From positions 100,718-164,717 of the forward strand of contig JASKOT010000039.1 in assembly GCA_032158125.1 (NCBI GenBank): 64,000 nucleotides of DNA, in the 5' to 3' direction. This stretch comes from Papiliotrema nemorosa (taxonomy: Eukaryota; Basidiomycota; Tremellomycetes; Tremellales; Rhynchogastremaceae). The notes beneath the pieces are model-generated. The model was given only the letters and a program-made list of their open reading frames with translations, was not told the DNA's origin and searched no databases. Both the position numbers and the translations under genes were made by a program. Positions 56,025-64,000 of the stretch are shown one piece after another (within the stretch, counting starts at the first letter, position 1; the number at the start of each line of letters is the position of its first letter).

Positions 56025-57851
56025 ATGGAGAAAGAGGATGCAGGTCAGCGACAGCATAAGGACCTACCGCTGCTTGTCGATCCGTTGCCAGAACTTCCGC
56101 AGGATCCAACTTCGATCTCAGAACTCCCCATCGAGAAACAGTCACACCTGGTTTTCGAATATCTTCGCAACAAAAAGCCCCTTCCATCGCCTCGCCGTGC
56201 GCGATGGATCGTGTGAGTGTTCCGCAATCAGGAGGTCGCTGAGGGGACAGCTTTGCATTGTATTTGACCATGACCCTTACTGGCTGGGAAACCGGTTCGA
56301 GCGCGCCCTTGCTGCCCTTTCTTCAGCAATACTACAAGGTGGGTGAGCGAACGGTAATGCGCTGACAGCAGATTACCTACCTCGTGAGTGCGTAGCTCGT
56401 CATCCTCTGTGAGCGAGCTGATTATAGTGTCTATGATTTACGTGACGACCTTTGTTGGTGGTCTTATCTCGGCTGCGCTCAACGTCTACCTCACTGACCG
56501 TCTGGGATTCGGCCTGGTGCGAACTACATGCATATCTGTGCTGATTGCAGGTCTGCGCCCTGGGAACTTTGGCCTTTACGTTCGGCTACATTATCATGGC
56601 GACGGGAGGGCCTTATCCGCTCTTTGCGATTTCATTCGTCTTGATTGGTGTGGGGTTTGGATTCCAGGTAAGCGACAACCACACTCATATTCATCTAATG
56701 GATAGGAAGCACAGCTAAACACCCTCACGGCTCGATTGCCTAATCCCAACGCAAAGATGGCTCTTCTTCACTCCTTCTTTGGGCTTGGAGGGACTATTGC
56801 GCCCTTTGTCTCGACACCGTTCGTCCAACACTTTCCACACCGACCATACCTTCTCTACGCGCTCAACCTCGGTGTCGCAGTAATCACGTTGGCAATCACT
56901 TTGATCGTGTTCCGCGGAGAGACAGAGGAGCAATTAACGGGACGTGTGGAGGGTGTAGAGAGGGAGCCTTTGAACGATCAACCCATCGCACTGGCAGATG
57001 TCGCGAACAACCCTTGTGCTGCCCATGGTTCGCCCGCGACGAACGAGGCCTCAGAGGGACCAAACGTCTTGTTGTCCAGCGCCAAGAAGCTGAAAATCAT
57101 CCTGAGCATGCCCTCGGTCTATGTCTTCTCCTTCTACTCGTTCTTATATGTGAGTGTCACCTGGGGTATAAGCTCATGATGAGGTTGGATTGGAGACGAC
57201 CACGGCTGCCTGGGCTGTACGCATGACTCTGTGCGCGGGGCTCGACTGATCGCAGCCGACATATCTCATTGAAGCCCGGGGAGCAAATGCCAACGCTGGA
57301 TACGTCACGTCAGGCTTCTGGGGAGGTGAGCACACTCCCAGGATTCGTGCTGACAGCAGGGTTGACGATCGGTCGTGTCATTCTCATACCCGTCACCAAG
57401 CGCTTGGGTAACAGGTGGTCTGTCATCGTCTAGTGAGTACCATTGGGTGATGACTCGGTTGACGTCAGCTCGTGTGCTGCGTTGGGCTTGCAGCTGGTAG
57501 TATGGCTTGTTGACGACTTCATCACCTCGGCAGTCTGCATCTGCCTGGTTGGCTTTTTCCTCGCTCCCATTTACCCCGCAGCAATTGTTTTGATCACTGA
57601 GCTCATCCCCGATGAGCTGCATGTTGGTGTCATAGGCATGTTTGGGACCATAGGAGGGGCAGGAGCCGCTGCAACGCCTTTCATCTTGGGGGCCGTTGCC
57701 GATAAAGTGGGTCATACGTCCGCCGAGGCGATCGCGGGCTGACTCCCAGTACGGCTTTTGGGTCTTCGGACCATATATCATGAGCATTATTGCGACATCG
57801 ATCTTGCTTTGGCTTCTCGCCCCGAGACACAGGCAAGCTTTGAGGCTGTAG
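56025..57851 (+). CDS. MFS transporter, Bsc6/fucose-permease-like
   Basis: This is a twelve-TM major-facilitator protein of the fungal group related to yeast Bsc6-type and fucose-permease-like carriers. The tail MEKEDAGQRQHKDLPLLVD precedes LVFEYLRNKKPLPSPRRARW. Exons continue with TLTGWETGSSAPLLPFLQQ and MIYVTTFVGGLISAALNVYL, then AISFVLIGVGFGFQEAQLNT, KMALLHSFFGLGGTIAPFVS and RPYLLYALNLGVAVITLAIT. After a central loop come SMPSVYVFSFYSFLYVGVE, PTYLIEARGANANAGYVTSG, GLTIGRVILIPVTKRLGNR and APIYPAAIVLITELIPDELH. GTIGGAGAAATPFILGAVAD and ATSILLWLLAPRH finish the protein. The ATG at 56025 is the first Met in frame. It is divergent from the aminotransferase and likely exports or imports a pathway compound. 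Confidence 0.83.
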
Positions 57852-58421
57852 AGGATGCAGTCACGCCGTGTACATCCCGAGTGATGATAAGCTCTCAGCA
57901 AAAGGGTAGAAAGGCAGGATACAGCGCAGATTTGGATAAAGCGCCCAGCTCTTGGTGAAAGATCAATCTAACGATGTCTACTAACAGCGGAATACAATGC
58001 ATGTAGCTTTACTTTCGAGGTCATAAGCATAGAAGAGGAAGCAAGGACCAGCAGCCTCAGTCATGGCCCATCGGGCGACGCTGTCTGACACATCGTGGAT
58101 GCCTGGGTGCGCGGCGAGACTGAGCGGATATCTACGATACTTGGCTTTGTCGCATCAGATCAGCAATGTCTCCAAGGCGGATCGCGATGTCGAGGTGCCT
58201 TCCCGTGCATGCTGCTCGTGTCTCGTTCCGAGCTTCTTTCTCAGTCCTGTCGATATCCGCTCTCGAGGTGGTACCATTGCTTCTCACAGGTCATGGAGAT
58301 TCCAAAAGACCGCATGAAGCCCATTTGGTCCCATGGCACCCGCAGACAGATCGTATCTGAAGCGTGAATTTGATAAGAGAGAAAGAACCATGAGACGAAT
58401 GCCCTGCCTCAAACAAGCCCT
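57852..58421. other. Intergenic between convergent genes
   Basis: This 570 bp gap lies between convergent gene ends (MFS stop and polymerase eta stop). ORFs here are short and without motifs. I see nothing definite in it. Confidence 0.4.
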
Positions 58422-60621
58422 CTACCGGGGTTTGAGGAAAGCTCGGATATCTTGGGCGGGACGCTTTCTCCGTTTCGAAGGTGATTCGGAATCGGAAGGC
58501 GTAGCTGGCGCAGCGTCGGATCCCTTGCTGAGATCTACAGCGAAATGATAGTCTTTGTGCTCCTGTATCGAGTTCTCATATGCTGCATCAAGCAGGTCGA
58601 CCGTCCAGGAGCATCGACTACAGGTCCAGACATCTGCTGGTATCGTGATTGCAGATGCCGATGGCGTCCCTTTCGAAGTCGTCGCTTCCGCACGGTCATG
58701 TTTGCCGAGGTAGCTGATGATGTTCTTCTGACCTTCTTCCGTGCGCTCGACCCCAGAAAACTGCAGAGAGAGCTGTTGGTATGTTAGCCTATACTTTGTT
58801 CAAACGGTTTGGCCCCAACTCACACTGTGTACATCCATTCCACCCTGAGCTCTCAGGATCTCTGGACACGCTTCAGCCCACAGCTTCTTGGCAAGGGTCT
58901 CAATGTACACGGGAGAGGGATCCTTGTTGAATCTGAAAGGCATTTGTCTGGACCGAAGATTGTTTCCGTAGCCGTAACCCGTCCTCCAGCTCAGGACGAG
59001 CGTTTTCGGCCACAGACCTGGTGACAGTTCTCGAGCTTCGAGCAAGCGGAGATTGAGCTCTCCAGCCAGCAGATCTATCCAATGAAGACCATCTTCAGGT
59101 GTTGTGCAGGGCGGGATGAGATTCTTGCTCGCGAGCATGGTCTTGTTGTTACTGCGCGAGGTAACCTCAGTCTCATCAATGCCCTGCCTGATCAGCGCGA
59201 CTTAGCGGTCATGGCAACGCACCCGGATGAGATTGTAGATCCAAATGCTCTCCTCGCCGAAACGACTCTGCATAAGGTGCAACGGGACACGCCTGGGCGT
59301 CAGCCGCGACACCAAGTACTGCGTAGCGACCTCACAGTAACTCCCCTACCGTCTCGGCTTGAAACTCATCTGCCACCGCGCGCCCTAGTTTCCCGCCCAA
59401 ATTGCGAATCTGCCGGTTCAGTTTCTGAATACAAGGGAGATATCGGGGAGAAGCTACATTTGTGAATGGGGTATCCTTCAGAAACGCCTCGACAGCAGCG
59501 TGTCGCAGGACAGTCTGACCCCTGGGCTTCCTGACACTCGAGCAAAGCTGTCGATCAGACACTTCAATTGAGGGCGGGCTGGAGAGATGTACCTTGGCCA
59601 TGGCTTTGTTATGCGCGATTCCAGCCGACGTGGTGTAGTGCAACCTGTTCCAGATCTCCTCTCTCAGCTCCGTCATGATGCCCGCTCCGATACGCAACGC
59701 CCAATCACTCCAACATACCGACCTTTCGGACTCAGCCCCTTCCTCTTCTCCCTTATCTCCCTCCGATCCCTCATTTTCGCCTTCAAACTCGCGATGGATG
59801 GGAAGCACATGTCCTGCGCCGCTCCATTCGATAGGCGGTGCAGGAGGTAAAGGCGAATCGATTCCATCCGGGGCATCGGGAGGAATGTCGGCGAGGAAAG
59901 GATGAAGCTCGATCAAGCGTTGGAGGACTAGGGGGGTGAGATTCATGTAGGCTTCGTCAATGCTGGCTTTCTCTGCCGATCAGCCAGAAGTACCTCAGTG
60001 GATCGTCTGAGCTTTCTAGGAACTCACCGACAACGCCATTGGGAACCATCTCCTGGAATATGGAGATGACTTTTGCACTCTCTCTACGGTACGGATCCAG
60101 GCTGACCTACAGCTTAGCGAGATCAGAGTCGAGCCTCACCTTGTGGGTTAAGACGTTGGCATCCTCCCAGTAGCCCGACTCCGTTTCTCCGGGGCGGTAA
60201 GTAGCTGTGTGGACGATCACAACGTGTGGACACAATTCCCGAGCCTCCTTCGGACCCATCGTGGAGCATCTGAACTCGATTCAGCTCTCATCCATCGACC
60301 GTAAATTGAGCCGACCTCTTGATCCCATACTTCCTCGCCGGGTAGTTGACCGCTATAATTGTTTCCCACTGAATGACAATGAGCGGCACGTCGTCTGGCG
60401 ATCCTATGCGGACGGCTTCGAATTCTTTCTGATCAGTCGAGTTCGAACAAAGAGGAACTCACGAGCATAAGCTGCATCGATGTCGCAATGTGCAACCACA
60501 CGAAGTGGATTACTGCGCGATTAGTGACAATTCTAAGGACTGGGCTCAACTCACCTAGCTGTTTGAGCCGTCGCACGAAGCAGATGTCTGGGCCATGAGC
60601 GGTAGCGCTTCCGTGTGCCAT
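58422..60621 (-). CDS. RAD30: DNA polymerase eta (Y-family translesion polymerase)
   Basis: This enzyme replicates past UV-type lesions in the nucleus. MAHGSATAHGPDICFVRRLK precedes VVAHCDIDAAYAQFEAVRIG, the palm with the catalytic D-x-D pair. VPLIVIQWETIIAVNYPARK and YGIKR continue the polymerase core. Later exons give MNLTPLVLQRLIELHPFLAD, LREEIWNRLHYTTSAGIAHN (with K after NKAMA) and RYLPCIQKLNRQIRNLGGK. They continue with KTMLASKNLIPPCTTPEDG. The little-finger region includes LSWRTGYGNNLRS. The C-terminal region has DVWTCSRCSWTVDLLDAAYE and SIQEHKDYHFAVDLSKG, a UBZ ubiquitin-binding zinc finger (C-x2-C...H-x3-H). A basic SPSKRRKRPAQ precedes DIRAFLKPR, a PIP-box-like end comparable to the yeast enzyme. 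Several introns interrupt the gene. Confidence 0.85.
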
Positions 60622-61466
60622 GATAGAGATGGACTTGCCTATATGCCGGCCGGGCAAGAGATGGTTCTCTGCGCTTGAAGCTTGCCATTGTCATAGCCAA
60701 TCGTAAGCAAGCATGACGAGTGCAGGCCTAGAAGACATGCGCATCTACCATCTATCATCTACCATCTATCATCTTCATCATCTTCCGGTTTGTGTGCGCG
60801 GGATCAAAAGGATCGGCCATCCCCTCGCCCACCCTGGGGTCAAGATATCCGTCGATGCTAATGGCGAGTCTGCAAAAGCAACGCGTCGAGAAGGAACTAC
60901 AGCGCTTTGGATCGACCAGGATGTGGGTGCTGCAGGGAAACAGCCACATGCATCACGTAGAAGAGTATTTTAGAGTCAGATTTCCCACAAAGTGCGACAT
61001 ACACACATGCTATCGTCATGCCTCTGACAAAATAATTGCTCACGCTATCGGTTATCGTGTCGCCCGCTAACTTGACGGTACATATGCTGAAACGACCTGA
61101 CGGGCATGCAGAAACAAGGGCGGCGTGAGAGACGTCGCCCCACTGTATTGGCGGCCGGATGGGGGGAGATCTGGTGTTTCGATGGGAACTCACTCATGCT
61201 CGACTAGAACGGCCGTCGTCCTTGGTCTCTGGACCCCCCACACATCGCCCACTCGGTCGCCGGATGCCCTGAGTCTTGACAAGTCGAATTTTCATTATGG
61301 TCTATTCAGTCCACGAGCAAGATTTGGGGGGCTGACGGCCTTAGCATAACCGGGTCAAACAGGGGATCCGTCATCATGGGCGTAATGTGGCCAATTTCTG
61401 CATGTAAACACTTTCTGCATATAAGGTACACATAGGCGGTACTGATTGTGACCACTACTGATCAGA
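60622..61466. other. Intergenic, upstream of ABC transporter
   Basis: This 845 bp gap is shared by divergent genes. It contains a small tandem repeat (60742-60769) but no credible gene. Short ORFs on both strands are low-complexity or motif-free. Confidence 0.4.
60742..60769. repeat. Two copies of catctaccatctat
   Basis: The 14-nt unit catctaccatctat occurs twice head to tail, followed by catcttcatcatctt, a related CAT-rich tail. It is a microsatellite-like tract in the shared upstream region of polymerase eta and the ABC transporter. Confidence 0.6.
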
Positions 61467-63878
61467 ATGTCCAGTCCTGCCTCAGTGTACGAGTTTGGAG
61501 AGGGAGAGACTCTGGCAGACGGCAACACTCGCCCTCAGAGCGTCACGAACGAGCAGCCTGAATCTCCCTTTCGAGCCAGGCTTGAGGCACGATTCGATCG
61601 AGTACCGAGCTGATTGCAGCAAGAGAACGAAGACCGACAGAATCGGGGCTTGAAACGAATCGAGCTACCTCTCGCATGGAGTAATCTCTCTGTCCGAGGT
61701 CTAGGAGGACCCGACGATGTGGTATATCATCCCGACCTCGGTTCAATCTTCGCACCGTGGATGGGTGCCAAAGCAAAGAAGCGCGCTGCCCAGACCGCTG
61801 CCATGCGAGCCGAGGCAGAAGGCGGTCTCATAAGTGAAAAGGAAAGTATGGCCTGGGTAAAAGGAATGCCCAAACCGAAAAGGGGAGAGCCGGGCCTGAG
61901 GCCCGGTGAACGATATATTTTGAAAGACTTCTCGGGGGTGCTGCATCCTGGGGAGATGATGTTGGTCGTCGGAAGACCGGGCTCGGGCTGTTCGACAATC
62001 TTGAAAGCGCTGGCAGGGCTCACCGGAGCGTATGCTGGAAAGGATGGTGATGTGTACTATGGCGACGTCCAGGCAGATTCGAAAGACTTCCAACGGTTCA
62101 GATCGATGGTTTGTTACAATTCGGAAGAGGACGTCCACGATCCAAACTTGACGGTCGGAAGGACGATGGATTTTGCGACCAAGAACGAACTTATAGCCGA
62201 AGCGGCTCGACCCGTGACGGAAGGTCAGTTTGCATCTGATGAAAAATATCGGGAGCACGTCAAAATGGGTCTCCTAGAGGCGTTCAACATTGGCCACACC
62301 CACGATACCAAAGTGGGTAATCAATACGTCCGAGGAGTTTCAGGTGAGCCTTTGACTACGCCTGGCAGCTGAGGTCAGGCGGAGAGAGGAAACGTGTGTC
62401 TCTAGCAGAAGCTCTCTCGACCGATGCCTCGATATTCCTCTGGGACAACAGTACACGTGGTTTGGATGCAAGCACTGCCCTCGCTATGTGCGCGTCTGTC
62501 GCTCACTATGCGACGTGCAACACAAGATCAACGTCATCTCTCTGTATCAAGCTGGGAACGGGATCTACAACCAGTTTGACAAGGTGACAGTCATTGCCGA
62601 AGGTCAAATTACCTATTACGGGCCCCGAGCCGAAGCTCGACCATACTTTGAGGACTTGGGCTTCGAGCACGCGGATGGGGCAAACACTGCCGACTATTTA
62701 ACGGCCGTGACCGCTCTTGCTGAACGAAAGATTCGACCTGGCTTTGAGAGTGTGCCGAACACTGCAGCAGAATTTGCTGCCAAATACCGCGAGTCCGCCC
62801 TCGCGAAGCGAATGCGGCAAGAGGTTCAGCAACATCTGGAAAATGAACGGGTTGCAGGAACGACACGTGATGCTGAGGAAATGACTACGATCAAAAAGCA
62901 CAAGGGAGCCGCAAAGAGCTGGCCCATGTTGACGCCACTAGGCTCACAGGTCAAGACTGCGCTGATCAGAGAGTACCAACAGAGATGGGGGGACCATTGG
63001 TATGTCCTGGCATGCTGCGCAGGAAGCACGTCGAGCTGATCCGACAAGGTCATTCTGGGGTCGACAAGCTTCGACTTTTATCGTCGGCTGGATCACTGGA
63101 TCAGTCTTTTATGACATGGCTCCAAATACTGGCGGGCCAGTAGGTCGTGTCCGGTCACCAAGCTAATCTCAGTTCCTGCGGGGTGGTGCAATCTTTAGTA
63201 CACTCGTCTGTAAGTACACGTCGGCGACCTTGTGTCTGACCGCAGATCCGCTCATCCTCGCTTTCGCCGACATTCAATTAGCGTCCGAAGGTCGTGATGT
63301 CATGGCCAAGCACAAAGCCTACAGCATGTACCGACCCGCGGCTGTATTTATCGCCCAGACGTTGGCCGGCTTGCCAATCGTCTTTATTCAAACGGCCATT
63401 CTCGACATCATCGTCTATTTCCTGAGTGGTCTACAAGTGAATGCCGGACTTTTCTTCTCATTTCTATTGTTTTCTTTCACACTTACAATTGCCATCACTG
63501 CACTATTTCGTGCCATCGGGTATGGCATGTCAGAGTATAACAATGCTAGCAAGCTTTCAGGCGGTCCATTCACGGCGTTTGTCTTGGTGGGTTTGCTGGC
63601 CTTACGACCGACTGATCAAGCAGTATTCTGGCTTTGTCATTTACAACCCCGCCATGCACCCATGGTTCTCGTGGATTAGGTGGTTGAATCCCCTCTACTA
63701 CATTTTCGAAGCGGCAATGGTCCACGAACTGGATGGTATTACGTTTGAATGCGCACCTCCCCAACTGGCGCCATTTGGAGCTGGATACAACGGTGGTCCA
63801 GGGTTAGGGGGTTACATACCCATTTGGGGGGGGGGGGGGGTCGGAAATCGTCAACAGTCAAAGTTAAGAACCCGATAG
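61467..63878 (+). CDS. PDR-type ABC transporter, N-terminal half, apparently damaged
   Basis: This is a pleiotropic-drug-resistance (ABCG) exporter of the plasma membrane, first half only. [18 protein letters not shown] is the N-tail. [36 protein letters not shown] (Walker A, with the fungal Cys for Lys), [19 protein letters not shown] and [17 protein letters not shown] (Walker B region) define NBD1. After this, [20 protein letters not shown], the first transmembrane domain ([20 protein letters not shown]) and [20 protein letters not shown] follow. An in-frame TGA (61611) needs an intron ending at 61617. A one-base frameshift near 62485 separates DASTALA from [17 protein letters not shown] and has no intron solution. 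A 15-G run (63826-63840) ends the similarity. It may be a pseudogene or contain sequence errors. The second half is absent from this window. Confidence 0.75.
63826..63840. repeat. 15-base G homopolymer
   Basis: Fifteen consecutive Gs lie inside the transporter reading frame. Similarity to PDR transporters stops here, so it may mark a sequencing or assembly fault. Confidence 0.8.
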
Positions 63879-64000
63879 GACTCGTTCTTCTGATTCAGAA
63901 TATATCAGTCTAACGTCAGTACATGCCCTGTGAGAGAAGTTATTCCAAGGTCTGGGTGGCAATTGTCTTCGACCGGGGGTGACCCCTTACGCCACCCACC
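63879..64000. other. Window end, nothing recognised
   Basis: The last 122 bases contain no recognisable frame. The expected continuation of an ABC transporter is not visible. Confidence 0.4.

Noticed and set aside
63570..63640. Second frameshift in the ABC transporter (VGLLAL region)
   Set aside because: An intron from gtgggt to gatcaag joins FTAFVL to [16 protein letters not shown] in frame, so no mutation is required there.

Overview
The window looks like nuclear DNA of a basidiomycete fungus, most likely a Tremellomycete yeast (Cryptococcus/Kwoniella/Saitozyma-like). Genes lie on both strands, 0.1-1.9 kb apart. Nearly all are cut by many short GT-AG introns, mostly 35-120 nt, with a CTRAY-like branch site (ctgac/ctgat) just before the acceptor. 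The families are fungal: Zn2Cys6 regulators, YAT amino-acid permeases, D-amino-acid oxidase, metacaspase, priA-like secreted Cys-rich proteins and a PDR-type ABC transporter. I found no rRNA, tRNA, CRISPR array or intact transposon. The genus is an inference. Coordinates given for multi-exon genes are start-to-stop spans. Products were recognised by eye, with no database search.

Layout. 0.3-6.8 kb: a Zn2Cys6 regulator, a D-amino-acid oxidase with a peroxisomal C-terminus, and an amino-acid permease divergent from the oxidase; this may be a D-amino-acid utilisation cluster. 7.4-16 kb: two disordered Ser/Pro-rich proteins (one with eight RRxS sites), a bZIP factor, a 1.9 kb stretch with possible gene fragments, and a homeodomain protein. 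16.2-23.4 kb: an ADF-H/PH actin-regulator-like protein with a 14-nt micro-exon, a metacaspase and a coiled-coil protein. 24.7-31.4 kb: a sugar/polyol MFS transporter, a 2OG-Fe(II) oxygenase and an APH-like kinase. 32.7-41 kb: two priA-like secreted Cys-rich proteins flanking a second sugar transporter and a PhoD-type phosphatase.

41-58 kb: a carbonyl-reductase-type SDR divergent from a second Zn2Cys6 regulator, then a YAT permease (paralogue of the first), an HpcH/HpaI aldolase, an FMN-dependent 2-hydroxyacid oxidase ending in a PTS1-like tripeptide, an Mtr-like amino-acid transporter, a class III aminotransferase and an MFS transporter. Uptake, deamination, C-C cleavage and oxidation genes beside a regulator suggest an uncharacterised amino-acid or amino-acid-derivative catabolic cluster. 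I regard this as the best candidate for a new system in the window.

58-64 kb: DNA polymerase eta with a C-terminal UBZ finger and PIP-like end, then the N-terminal half of a PDR ABC transporter that carries an in-frame stop (possibly intronic), a frameshift next to the first Walker B region, and a 15-G run after which similarity is lost.
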